64,000 bases of DNA from an uncultured Gammaproteobacteria bacterium (GTDB taxonomy: Bacteria; Pseudomonadota; Gammaproteobacteria; Eutrophobiales; Eutrophobiaceae), in the NCBI GenBank assembly GCA_943788815.1, contig CALSRS010000001.1:248001-312000 (forward strand), given 5' to 3'. Within the stretch, counting starts at the first letter, position 1. Each line of letters starts with the position of its first letter. The notes under the pieces were generated by a model. It had not been told where the DNA came from. It saw only the letters and a program-made list of their open reading frames with translations, and ran no database searches. The translations under genes were made by a program, and so were the position numbers. Positions 55,972 to 64,000 of this stretch are shown piece after piece.

Positions 55972-57060
55972 TTATGTCAATCTAATTGCTTGGCGTTTAG
56001 CACCCCAGGTGCCCGGTTTCTCCTCAAATACCCCCGGACATTCGGTACCACAATGCTGGCAACACCCATTATCTTGTAATGCCCAACTTTTTAGTACATA
56101 CCAATCACGCTCTATTAATGGTGCTTTACACCTGGAACAATAGGTAGATCCACCTTGTTGATCATGGACGTTTCCGATGTAAACGTACTTTAAGCCGTTC
56201 TTCATCGCAATTTCACGTGAGCGTGTAAGTGTTTCTACAGGTGTGTTAGGGATATCCCTCATCTTCCAGTCCGGGTGGAATGCAGTAAAGTGTAGTGGAA
56301 CATCACTACCTAGATTTTCCATTATCCATTGCGTCATGGACTCTATTTCATCCACACTATCATTCTCTCCTGGTATTAATAAGGTGGTAATCTCAAACCA
56401 GACCTTGGTCTGATGCTTTAGATATTTAAGTGTTTCCAGGACCGGCTCCAGGTTTGAGCCCGTAAGATAACGATAAAACCGTTGTGTAAAGGCCTTTAAA
56501 TCAATATTGGCAGCATCTATATATTTATAAAATTCCTTACGAGGTTCTTCACATACATATCCCGCTGTTACCGCTACTGTTTTTATACCATAAGCATGAC
56601 ATGCCTGTGCCACATCAACGGCATATTCATGAAATATGACTGGGTCATTATAGGTAAATGCAATTGACCTACAGCCAGAAACGACAGCCACCTTGGCAAG
56701 TTTCTCTGGTGAAGCGGCATCCGCCAAGGTATCCATTTGCCGAGACTTGCTGATGTCCCAATTCTGGCAAAATTTACAAGCCAGATTACAACCAGCAGTG
56801 CCAAATGAAAGTACAGGAGTTCCAGGTAAAAAATGATTCAGAGGTTTTTTCTCAATGGGATCTATACAAAATCCACTTGATCGACCATAGGTTGTTAATA
56901 CTATTTTCTGATTTTCACACGCGCGGACAAAACATAGGCCTCGTTGACCTTCATGTAATTTACAAGCGCGAGGACAAATATCACACTGTATACGTCCATC
57001 TTCCAGACTATGCCAGTATCGTGTAGGCCAACTGGATTCTATTTTATTTCGTTCAGACAT
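55972..57060 (-). CDS. amrS: AmmeMemoRadiSam system radical SAM enzyme
   Basis: This 362-residue protein is the radical-SAM member of the AmmeMemoRadiSam group. It has an N-terminal Cys cluster (CDICPRACKLHEGQRGLC), the radical-SAM motif GCNLACKFCQNWD, DPVIFHEYAVDVAQACH, and a C-terminal zinc-ribbon-like region with CSRC...CCQHC. The reaction is not established. It is divergent from the gene for the fused Memo/AMMECR1 protein (63 bp between starts). Confidence 0.9.
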   Translation of the reverse strand: MSERNKIESSWPTRYWHSLEDGRIQCDICPRACKLHEGQRGLCFVRACENQKIVLTTYGRSSGFCIDPIEKKPLNHFLPGTPVLSFGTAGCNLACKFCQNWDISKSRQMDTLADAASPEKLAKVAVVSGCRSIAFTYNDPVIFHEYAVDVAQACHAYGIKTVAVTAGYVCEEPRKEFYKYIDAANIDLKAFTQRFYRYLTGSNLEPVLETLKYLKHQTKVWFEITTLLIPGENDSVDEIESMTQWIMENLGSDVPLHFTAFHPDWKMRDIPNTPVETLTRSREIAMKNGLKYVYIGNVHDQQGGSTYCSRCKAPLIERDWYVLKSWALQDNGCCQHCGTECPGVFEEKPGTWGAKRQAIRLT

Positions 57061-57123
57061 CTTACTTTTTTCACCAAGTTGTTATAATTTTAACAAAAAT
57101 CACTAAGGATCTTATCTATCACT

Positions 57124-58515
57124 ATGTCTATAAGTTCAAATATCCGATTAACTGAATTATCAAGACAAATTAAACAAGCCGCCGTAGCTGGATCTTTTTA
57201 TCCTTCAGACCGCGATGAATTGCAATCTATGGTAGAGAAGATGTTGGACAATGCCACAAATCAAAGCCCCCCACCCAAGGCGATCATGGCACCTCATGCA
57301 GGCTATATTTATTCAGGTCCCATAGCAGCTAATGCCTATGCTTCACTATACCCGGTAAGTGATTCAATAAAAAAGGTTGTATTACTAGGGCCTGCTCATC
57401 GTGTTTATCTAAAGGGAATGGCCGTATCTAGCGCAAGTCATTTTGCTACCCCCCTGGGTGACATCAGAATCAATACTGCATTAAGAGATTGCGTCTCCAG
57501 CTTATCTGGGGTTGAAATAATGGATGAAGCGTTTGCACAGGAACATAGCCTGGAGGTGCACTTGCCATTTCTCCAGACCGTCCTAAAGGACTTTACATTA
57601 CTCCCTGTCGTCGTTGGCGATGCCAGTCCTGACCAGGTTGCTAAGCTCATAGAGTCAGTTTGGGGAGGAAAAGAAACATTAATCGTGATTAGCACTGACC
57701 TAAGTCATTATCATGACTACCAGACAGCAAATCACGTAGATACTGAGACAGCAAATTTCATCAAGCAGTTACAATATGAAAAAATTGGTCCAAAACAAGC
57801 CTGTGGCTGCCGTCCTATTAGTGGCCTGTTAAAAATTGCCAGAGATAATGGTCATGAGGTTTCCATTTTGGATGTCAGAAATTCAGGGGATACTGCTGGC
57901 AGTGATGACAGCGTTGTTGGTTACGGCGCTTTTTTACTCTATGAAAATAATCAACTTAGTAATGAGCAGAAAAAAATCCTACTGGATATTGCCAAAAAAA
58001 GTATTCAGCATGGACTAAAAAATGGAACACCACTCAGTATTAGCACTGAAGATTACTCAGGAATTATGTCTGAAAATCGAGGCGTTTTTGTGACACTGGA
58101 AATCGATCAACAGCTTCGTGGTTGTATCGGCAATCTTGAAGCGGCTCATCCGCTGATCTCGGGCGTAGCCATAAATGCTTTTAACGCCGCGTTCAATGAC
58201 CCCAGATTTAAAAAACTTACTGATGAAGAGTTTAAGCAATGTGAAATCAGTATTTCAATCTTGACCCCAAGACAGGAAATAGAATTTGAGAATGATGCAA
58301 CTTTACTTGAACAGATTGCAACTGGGAAAGATGGGCTTATCATCAGCCATGGCACAAGATCAGCTACATTTCTACCAGCTGTATGGGAAAAAATTCAATC
58401 ACCAAAATTATTTCTTAGCCAATTAAAAAGCAAAGCTGGCATTGATGTGAATTTAATACCGGACAAAGCATGGAAATATCAATCCATCAGTTTTTCATAT
58501 AAGAAGCTGAGTTAA
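57124..58515 (+). CDS. AmmeMemoRadiSam protein, fused Memo (B) and AMMECR1 (A) domains
   Basis: This 463-residue protein joins two domains that are separate genes in many genomes. Residues about 18-280 are a Memo domain: AGSFYPSDRDELQSMV, the MAPHAGYIYSGPIAANAYASL block, QEHSLEVHLPFLQ and STDLSHYHDY, with His and Asp residues for metal binding. Residues about 300-460 are an AMMECR1 domain with GVFVTLEIDQQLRGCIGNLE and a conserved NAAFNDPRF. It is divergent from the radical-SAM partner. Together the three functions make one system with unproved chemistry. Confidence 0.9.
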   Translation: MSISSNIRLTELSRQIKQAAVAGSFYPSDRDELQSMVEKMLDNATNQSPPPKAIMAPHAGYIYSGPIAANAYASLYPVSDSIKKVVLLGPAHRVYLKGMAVSSASHFATPLGDIRINTALRDCVSSLSGVEIMDEAFAQEHSLEVHLPFLQTVLKDFTLLPVVVGDASPDQVAKLIESVWGGKETLIVISTDLSHYHDYQTANHVDTETANFIKQLQYEKIGPKQACGCRPISGLLKIARDNGHEVSILDVRNSGDTAGSDDSVVGYGAFLLYENNQLSNEQKKILLDIAKKSIQHGLKNGTPLSISTEDYSGIMSENRGVFVTLEIDQQLRGCIGNLEAAHPLISGVAINAFNAAFNDPRFKKLTDEEFKQCEISISILTPRQEIEFENDATLLEQIATGKDGLIISHGTRSATFLPAVWEKIQSPKLFLSQLKSKAGIDVNLIPDKAWKYQSISFSYKKLS

Positions 58516-58561
58516 TTTTCCACCACAATCTCAAGGCATAAGCTATCCAGATACAGGGGGC

Positions 58562-59116
58562 TTATTCAGTTAATAATTTTTTAATTTGAAGCCTTGCATG
58601 GTCAACCGCCGCCTGATCGCCCTGGTTTAATTTTGCCTGTTCGATCGTTTTCCAATTCTGGCTTAGTAATGCCTTGTTAGATCTCTCCAAGGAATTGGAT
58701 TTATTTGCCAACACGTAGGCCTGTTGCCAGTTTTTCTCAACTAACCTGATTTGTGCCAGTCTGGACCACAAAATTGCATTGTTGGGTTCAAGTCGAATTG
58801 CGCGTTCAATGGTCGCTGCAGCCTTGCTTAATTGCCCTTGTTGTTGCTGTTGCCGGGAATCATCTAATAATGCAAGAATAACCGGCTGTTGCTGTATCGT
58901 ATTTTGTTGTTGAACTGGCAAATTTGCATTCATTGAATCGAGATCCAAAATACCATCGTTTTGCTCCAACGCTTCGTCATCACGAATAAGACTTGTTGTC
59001 TTACCTTCCCCTGCTTCTTCCACAGGAACATTATCTGAAGGCTGGCTAATCAAACCCGCACAAGCTGACAAAATAAATAAATTAAAAATTACCAGAACTA
59101 ACTTTAAAATGTTCAT
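58562..59116 (-). CDS. TPR-containing lipoprotein
   Basis: This 184-residue protein has a lipoprotein signal with LSAC (Cys at about residue 19). After a variable linker rich in Gln it has a tetratricopeptide pair: LSKAAATIERAIRLEPNNAILWSRLAQIRL and NWQQAYVLANKSNSL. The start is the ATG at 59116, whose ATGA overlaps the mrcB stop, so translation is coupled to mrcB. A role beside the PBP1b synthase, as for other TPR lipoproteins, is likely but inferred. Confidence 0.75.
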   Translation of the reverse strand: MNILKLVLVIFNLFILSACAGLISQPSDNVPVEEAGEGKTTSLIRDDEALEQNDGILDLDSMNANLPVQQQNTIQQQPVILALLDDSRQQQQQGQLSKAAATIERAIRLEPNNAILWSRLAQIRLVEKNWQQAYVLANKSNSLERSNKALLSQNWKTIEQAKLNQGDQAAVDHARLQIKKLLTE

Positions 59117-61449
59117 TGTTGAAACCATCGTTTAATATTATTAAAAAGAGATTCACTCTCATTACTCCCTAGTTGACAAAGAAGATCAGGATCAGTTCTG
59201 TCAGTATCAAGATATGGTACACGGCCAAAATCAGTGCAGATTCCATTAAATCGTAAATGTACATTTTCTATCCAGCTAATTCCTGGTGGTTCAAATAGTC
59301 TTATCGGCTTAAGTGAGACAAGTTTCGCAATATCAGACCACAATAGCATTGCTCCGGATGCCCCAGTCAGAGAAGTAGTGGAATTATCATCTTTTCCTAT
59401 CCAGGAAACGGCAAGATAATCCTCTCCATAAGCAGCAAACCAACTATCTCGTGAACCATCCGAGGTCCCGGTTTTGCCTGCCAGTTCCAGATTTTTCCCA
59501 AGCTCAGAAGATAACCTCTTTGCTGTTCCTTTTTGTACAACTTTGTTCAACAGGTAATTAATCAGGAACACGGTCTTTTCATCCCATGCTTGTTCCATAT
59601 TTAGCTGATTTCGCGTTAATGGTATTCCATCGCGATTAAAAACTTCCTGTATGGCGTTAACTGGCACCTTATAACCACCATTTGCCAGTATTTGGTATAA
59701 CTGGGTAACTTCCAGGGGTGTCAGCTCTAATGCACCCAATAATATTGATGGGTACGCATTAACGTCATTAGTCACGCCCGAACGATTTATTATAGACACC
59801 ACATTCTTTACACCTATCGTCATACCAAGGTTGACGGTTGCAAGGTTATAAGAATTGATCAGGGCTTCTATAACACTGACTTTTCCATGCTCTTGCCTGT
59901 CATAATTTTCTGGGGTCCACGTCTCTCCTGTATCTTGCAATAAATTGACCTTCTCATCTAATAATGTTGAAAGCAAACCAAATTCATCTGGTCGGGATAA
60001 AGCGGCCAGATATACAAATGGTTTTATTAGAGAGCCTATTGGACGCTTTGCTTGAATGGCATGATTAAATCCTGAATACAGGTAATTTCTTCCACCATAA
60101 AGGCCCAGAACATTACCATTCACTGGATTGATGATAACTATGGCTGCTTCCAAACTGCCTGGAGGGTAATTCTGCTGGGTATCCAGGTTCTGAAGTCGTT
60201 TTTCTACTGTGATATCGATATCGGACTGAAACAAAGGTTGCAAGGTAGTATAAATTATCAATCCATCATTCTTTAATGCATCGATATCATACTCATTTAA
60301 CAATTGTTGCTTGGCCAAATCAAGAAACGCGGCATATTGCTTGCCTGGTGTGACTGGTTTCGATGTCACTCCCAGGCGTCTTGATTTCAAGATCATATTA
60401 CTTGCCGAGCTAAGGTGCCCCTGGTCTTCCATTACATCTAATACAAGGTTTCTCCTGGCAATTGTTCTTTCAGGCGAGCGTCTGGGATTGTAAAGCGATG
60501 CCCCTCGCACCATCGCGACAAGTAATGCCAAATGCTCCTGACTTAATTCACCAATCGGTTTATTAAAGTAAAATTTGGAGGCCGTCCCAAACCCATGGAT
60601 GGCACGGGCGCCATCTTGCCCCAGGTAGACCTCATTGAGATAAGCGGTGAGGATTTCATCTTTTGAATATCTGCGTTCCAGCAGTAAGGCCATGATCATT
60701 TCGTTAAATTTTCTGGTAAGTGTCCTTTGAGCATTCAAAAAATAATTCTTAACCAGTTGCTGGGTAATGGTGCTGCCCCCCTGGGCAAATTCACCGCGAC
60801 GTATATTGACCCAGAATGCGCGTAATATTCCTTTAAAATCAATGCCATGATGATGGTAAAAACCTCTGTCTTCAGCACTGGTTAAGGCCTTAATTAGTAA
60901 ATCAGGCACATCAACTAACGATACCAGAACACGATCTTCATTATGATCCGGGTAAATTTTTCCGATCAGAACAGGATCAATACGTAATATGGCGATATTG
61001 GTTTCTAATTTCTTATCAATGATTCTCGAAATCACGCCATTTTGGAAATTAATATCATATAAATTTGCGGAAAACTTTCCGTCCCAGTAATCGAATGAAC
61101 GCAAATAGACTAAAACTTGATTTTGATTTACATAGTATTCACCAGGTAAAGTGATTTCATTGACCCGTTGGTATCCACTTAACTCAAGCCTTCTTATTAA
61201 TTTGGAAATCGCATACTGTTGACCTGTGTATACCTCAGCTGGCCTGCTATAAACACGTGCGGGAACAGACCATTTCCTACCTTCAAACTCATTATAGATT
61301 CTGTAATCCAACCACATTACATATGCAGATGAAACAACCAGGAAAATCAGAATTAATTTAATCAACTGGCGCGTGATAAAGGGTCTTGATGATTTTTTTT
61401 TCTGCGATGCAGAAGTAGGCTTTTTTCGTTTACTTGTTTTGTCTGCCAT
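59113..61449 (-). CDS. mrcB: Penicillin-binding protein 1B
   Basis: PBP1b is a bifunctional peptidoglycan synthase. The 778-residue protein has an N-terminal TM helix (about 28-47), a UB2H-like domain (about 80-170), a glycosyltransferase-51 domain with EDRGFYHHHGIDFKGI and the GGSTITQQLVKNYF motif, and a transpeptidase domain with SLIKP (SxxK, active Ser), SYN and GKTGTSDGSRDSW. It is a little shorter than E. coli PBP1b (844). The TPR lipoprotein overlaps its stop. Confidence 0.95.
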   Translation of the reverse strand: MADKTSKRKKPTSASQKKKSSRPFITRQLIKLILIFLVVSSAYVMWLDYRIYNEFEGRKWSVPARVYSRPAEVYTGQQYAISKLIRRLELSGYQRVNEITLPGEYYVNQNQVLVYLRSFDYWDGKFSANLYDINFQNGVISRIIDKKLETNIAILRIDPVLIGKIYPDHNEDRVLVSLVDVPDLLIKALTSAEDRGFYHHHGIDFKGILRAFWVNIRRGEFAQGGSTITQQLVKNYFLNAQRTLTRKFNEMIMALLLERRYSKDEILTAYLNEVYLGQDGARAIHGFGTASKFYFNKPIGELSQEHLALLVAMVRGASLYNPRRSPERTIARRNLVLDVMEDQGHLSSASNMILKSRRLGVTSKPVTPGKQYAAFLDLAKQQLLNEYDIDALKNDGLIIYTTLQPLFQSDIDITVEKRLQNLDTQQNYPPGSLEAAIVIINPVNGNVLGLYGGRNYLYSGFNHAIQAKRPIGSLIKPFVYLAALSRPDEFGLLSTLLDEKVNLLQDTGETWTPENYDRQEHGKVSVIEALINSYNLATVNLGMTIGVKNVVSIINRSGVTNDVNAYPSILLGALELTPLEVTQLYQILANGGYKVPVNAIQEVFNRDGIPLTRNQLNMEQAWDEKTVFLINYLLNKVVQKGTAKRLSSELGKNLELAGKTGTSDGSRDSWFAAYGEDYLAVSWIGKDDNSTTSLTGASGAMLLWSDIAKLVSLKPIRLFEPPGISWIENVHLRFNGICTDFGRVPYLDTDRTDPDLLCQLGSNESESLFNNIKRWFQQ

Positions 61450-61483
61450 GGTTTGGCTAACTTTTGGTGTACATAATGATAAT

Positions 61484-61509
61484 AAAAAAGCCCCGTTAAA
61501 AACGGGGCT
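61484..61509 (-). terminator. Intrinsic terminator after the histone-like gene
   Basis: On the minus strand AGCCCCGTT pairs with AACGGGGCT around a 3-nt loop, followed by T6 (61489-61484). It ends the histone-like transcript, about 38 bp after the TGA (61547-61549) that the frame-corrected reading would use. Confidence 0.88.
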
Positions 61510-61667
61510 TCAATCGTTAAGAGAGAGTCACAGAATTCACCAATAATCAGGCTTTTTCAGCAACTTTCCGGGCTAATGCCTGGCGTTTCTCTCTCCTCGC
61601 TTTTATCTCCTCTCTGGCCTCTCGTCGACGCTTAGCTGCCAATTGAGTCGGAGTTAATTGCGATGCC

Positions 61668-61934
61668 TTATTTTTTTTTGGCTTTCTTCTTTGTAGCTTT
61701 CTTCTTTGTAGCTTTCTTCTTTGTAGCTTTCTTCTTAGCTACTTTTTTCTTTGCAGTTTTTTTCTTTGTAGCTTTTTTCTTTGTAGCTTTTTTCTTTGTA
61801 GCTTTTTTCTTTGTAGCTTTCTTCTTAGCTACTTTTTTCTTTGTAGCTTTCTTCTTTGTTGCTTTCTTCTTAGCTACTTTCTTAGCTACCTTCTTTTTTG
61901 CTACTTTCTTCTTGGCTTTTTTCTTTGCTGCCAT
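61668..61934 (-). CDS. Histone H1-like lysine/alanine-rich protein, likely frameshifted at an A9 run
   Basis: This basic 88-residue protein is made of repeats of ATKKK, VAKKK and similar units, so it should bind DNA or RNA in the nucleoid like other histone H1-like proteins. A GGGGAG ribosome-binding site precedes the ATG. It stops right at an A9 run (61671-61679). In another frame the sequence continues for 42 codons without a stop: NKASQLTPTQLAAKRRR then REEIKARREKRQALARKVAEKA, ending at 61547. One base fewer in the A9 run gives a 128-residue protein. The repeats are typical slippage sequence. Confidence 0.8.
   Translation of the reverse strand: MAAKKKAKKKVAKKKVAKKVAKKKATKKKATKKKVAKKKATKKKATKKKATKKKATKKKTAKKKVAKKKATKKKATKKKATKKKAKKK
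61681..61930 (-). repeat. Tandem 12-15-bp repeats within the histone-like gene
   Basis: The plus strand shows repeated units such as gctttcttctttgta and gcttttttctttgta, each 15 bp, with some 12-bp variants (gctttcttctta). They encode the ATKKK units. Copy number may vary between strains. Confidence 0.85.
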
Positions 61935-62054
61935 GATGTGTACTCCCCTTTAATTAAAGTTGGATTAACAAATTTATACAACATTAAAACTAAACAACAA
62001 CACAATAAATTACAACACGATGTCTATTATAGTAGTGTTTTTAAATATTTCTAA

Positions 62055-62072
62055 TTTTTTTTGCAAAAAAAA
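62055..62072. other. T8-GC-A8 palindrome in the region between adk and the histone-like gene
   Basis: TTTTTTTTGCAAAAAAAA is a perfect 18-bp palindrome made of two A-tracts. It lies in a 273-bp AT-rich gap with more A- and T-runs just after. Such tracts bend DNA and often lie near promoters of nucleoid protein genes; a role is inference. Confidence 0.5.
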
Positions 62073-62207
62073 TAGTTTTTTTAAAAATAATTGAATTGAT
62101 TTGCTCTCGAGTGTGTAAATTTTCAACTTATACTGACAACACTTTTATTAGGAATATCTAATTAATAAATGTGATCTGATTCTCAATATAAGATGAAAAT
62201 AAATTAC

Positions 62208-62870
62208 TCAATGATTGTTTTTCAGTCTTTCAAAGATGACATCACGTGTTATGGCAACGCTTTTTGAACCATCTATTTGTATATATTTTGGCGCATTAAC
62301 ACTAGTTTTTAGCTGTAAATTTGAATAAAAATCTATTAGTGGTGCAGTTTGCGTATGATAAACCTGTAATCGCTTCTTAACAGTGTCTTCTTTATCATCA
62401 TCACGCTGTATTAATGGTTCACCCGTCACATCATCCTTGCCTTCAATCTGGGGTGGATTAAATTCGATATGATAAGTCCGTCCAGAATCCAGATGTACAC
62501 GCCGTCCGCTCATCCTACTGATGATTTCCTGGTCATTAACCTGTAGTTCAACCACAAAATCAACATTTATACTATTATTTTGCATTCCTTCGGCCTGTGC
62601 GACTGTACGGGGGAATCCATCAAACAGGTATCCATTGTCGCAATCATCTTCCGTAATTCGTTTCTTTATTATCTCTAAAATTAAATCATCAGAAACCAGA
62701 TCACCAGCATCCATAATCTTCTTCAGTTCCTTACCCTTATCTGATCCTGCCTTTACTTCTGCCCTTAATATATCGCCTGTTGATATCTGGGGAATATTGA
62801 ATTCCTGTTTAATGTAATTTGCCTGCGTCCCTTTTCCTGCTCCTGGTGGCCCCAGTAATATTAGTTTCAT
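62208..62870 (-). CDS. adk: Adenylate kinase
   Basis: Adenylate kinase balances AMP, ADP and ATP. The 220-residue protein has the P-loop [13 protein letters not shown], the AMP-binding [11 protein letters not shown] and [13 protein letters not shown], and the LID region [14 protein letters not shown] with the later [13 protein letters not shown]. The LID lacks zinc cysteines, as in gram-negative adenylate kinases. AAAGGGGA precedes the ATG. It lies next to the divergent Mth938-like gene. Confidence 0.96.
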   Translation of the reverse strand: MKLILLGPPGAGKGTQANYIKQEFNIPQISTGDILRAEVKAGSDKGKELKKIMDAGDLVSDDLILEIIKKRITEDDCDNGYLFDGFPRTVAQAEGMQNNSINVDFVVELQVNDQEIISRMSGRRVHLDSGRTYHIEFNPPQIEGKDDVTGEPLIQRDDDKEDTVKKRLQVYHTQTAPLIDFYSNLQLKTSVNAPKYIQIDGSKSVAITRDVIFERLKNNH

Positions 62871-62930
62871 TGTTACATCCCCTTTATAATGGTCTTACTT
62901 ATCTGAAGAAAATAATTGGCTAGTGACCTC

Positions 62931-63311
62931 ATGAAAATAGAACTAGATCTACTGGACTCCAGTATCTATACAATCAAATCCTATTCAAAATCTGGTATTT
63001 TCATCAAAAATACACTATATCAGACCAACATTATAGTCAGTCCTAAGATTATAGTGGAAGACTGGGGGCCTACTGATATCAATAATATTGATCAAGATCA
63101 TCTAATAGATATTTTTAATACCAAGCCAGAGCTGGTTTTAATAGGAACAGGAAGCAAGTTGTCGTTCCCTGACAATGAAATTCTAGATGCCATATTATTA
63201 AAAAATATTGGTGTAGAAGTTATGGATACCGGTGCTGCATGTAGAGCCTATAATTATATTGCCGGCGAAGGACGAATGGTCACCGCGGCATTGTTCCACC
63301 CTGGCATTTAA
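62931..63311 (+). CDS. Mth938-like domain protein
   Basis: This 126-residue protein matches the Mth938-like/DUF498 family: the KIIVEDWGPTDI segment, PELVLIGTGSKLSFPD, and VEVMDTGAACRAYNYIAGEGRMVTAALF. In mitochondria a homologue is the complex I assembly factor NDUFAF3; the bacterial role is unknown. The ATG at 62931 is preferred to the TTG at 62916. It is convergent with rpoS, four bp between stops. Confidence 0.9.
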   Translation: MKIELDLLDSSIYTIKSYSKSGIFIKNTLYQTNIIVSPKIIVEDWGPTDINNIDQDHLIDIFNTKPELVLIGTGSKLSFPDNEILDAILLKNIGVEVMDTGAACRAYNYIAGEGRMVTAALFHPGI

Positions 63312-63315
63312 TTAC

Positions 63316-64000
63316 TTAATCTTCGTTAAACAGCGTCTCTAGCGAAAACCCTTCTCGTTCAAGAATATTTCTTAGTCTTTTTATAGCCTCAATTTGTATT
63401 TGTCTGACGCGTTCACGGGTCACCCCGAGTTCTTCGCCAATTTCTTCAAGTGTAGCAGCCTCCCTGCCGTGCAAACCAAAACGGCGTTCAACTACGGCAC
63501 ACTGCTTGTCAGTTAATTGATCCAACCAGTTATCGACATGCCTTTTTACATCAGCGTTTTGTAACAGAAATTCAGGATCCAGGTTATTATCATTCGGAAT
63601 AGTGTCTAGCAAGGTCTTATCAGAGTTATAACTACTACTGTCAACTGAACTTGTTCTTTCATTTAAACCAATCATTTTTTCTACGTCATTGATTGGCCGG
63701 TCCAGAAATTCTGCTACATCTTCAGATGTTGGCTCACGATTAAGCTTTTGGGACAACTTTCTTGCAGCCCTGAGGTAAATATTAATTTCCTTGATCACAT
63801 GTATTGGCAGTCTGACAGTTCTTGTCTGGTTCATTATGGCTCTTTCTATGGTCTGTCGTATCCACCATGTAGCGTATGTCGAAAATCTAAACCCTTTTTC
63901 TGGATCAAATTTTTCCACAGCTCTCATTAATCCCAGGTTCCCTTCTTCGATTAAATCCAGAAGTGCCATGCCTCTGTTCATATATCTCCTTGCAATCTTA
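63316..64000 (-). CDS. rpoS: RNA polymerase sigma factor RpoS (5' end outside the window)
   Basis: RpoS is the stationary-phase and general stress sigma factor. The visible part includes region 2 ([21 protein letters not shown], then [19 protein letters not shown] for promoter melting and -10 recognition), region 3 and region 4 ([20 protein letters not shown] and the [19 protein letters not shown] helix). The frame is open to the window edge, and the six codons before the internal ATG at 63981 encode KIARRY, which RpoS has there, so the start lies beyond 64000. Confidence 0.95.
   Translation of the reverse strand, partial: KIARRYMNRGMALLDLIEEGNLGLMRAVEKFDPEKGFRFSTYATWWIRQTIERAIMNQTRTVRLPIHVIKEINIYLRAARKLSQKLNREPTSEDVAEFLDRPINDVEKMIGLNERTSSVDSSSYNSDKTLLDTIPNDNNLDPEFLLQNADVKRHVDNWLDQLTDKQCAVVERRFGLHGREAATLEEIGEELGVTRERVRQIQIEAIKRLRNILEREGFSLETLFNED

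Noticed and set aside
61681-61930. Tandem short repeats resembling a CRISPR-like array
   Set aside because: Units are 12-15 bp with no unique spacers; they are codon repeats of a Lys-rich protein.
61663-61953. Plus-strand open frame rich in Phe and Ala opposite the histone-like gene
   Set aside because: It is the mirror of the Lys/Ala repeat codons on the other strand and has no ribosome-binding site.

Overview
The window looks like a chromosomal segment of an AT-rich gammaproteobacterium. The main evidence is the gene content: a stretch running initiator tRNA, rimP-nusA-infB-rbfA-truB-rpsO-pnp; rpsP-rimM-trmD-rplS; a partial rpoS; pqiABC; waaA; dsbC; mrcB; and a class Ia nrdAB whose NrdA has two ATP-cones, as in pseudomonads. 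I cannot assign a genus. No prophage, insertion sequence, CRISPR array or rRNA was seen.

Layout. 1-9.9 kb is an accessory metabolic stretch: VF530, a duplicated SnoaL-like protein, a secreted TPR protein, etfBA, an MmgE/PrpD protein, class I fumarase, an alpha/beta hydrolase without its nucleophile serine, and a Tat-exported DUF1552 protein. 9.9-17.1 kb, minus strand, is one tightly coupled envelope lipid-transport operon: pqiA, pqiB, pqiC, a LolA-like periplasmic protein, and an RND/MMPL permease carrying a C-terminal cyclic-nucleotide-binding domain. Its promoter is visible, but pqiA reads through three frames. A frameshifted EamA-type exporter gene lies just upstream. 18-26 kb holds a DUF1631-like gene, a small unknown gene behind a strong sigma-54 promoter match, a LemA/DUF2207 pair, small envelope proteins and an lpd with its own lipoyl domain.

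26-38 kb: nrdAB behind a sigma-70 promoter with two NrdR-like boxes 32 bp apart and an upstream DnaA box; an 870-bp structured gene-free region; a ferredoxin/ferredoxin reductase pair; waaA; a DUF3108 protein; dsbC; a lone GspE/PilB ATPase; a DOPA dioxygenase-like protein. 38-57 kb is mostly housekeeping on the minus strand: xerD, ogt, the rpsP operon, rimO, metA, pnp to rimP, and tRNA-fMet. 56-58.5 kb is a divergent AmmeMemoRadiSam pair in which the Memo and AMMECR1 domains are fused. 58.5-64 kb has a TPR lipoprotein, mrcB, a lysine-rich histone H1-like gene that appears frameshifted at an A9 run, adk, an Mth938-like protein and the 3' part of rpoS.

The most interesting points are the Pqi/LolA-like/RND-cNMP operon, the four apparent single-base frameshifts (all with one base too many), the sigma-54-driven small gene, the AmmeMemoRadiSam locus and the structured region after nrdB. 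All calls come from reading motifs and known family architecture; no database search was possible.
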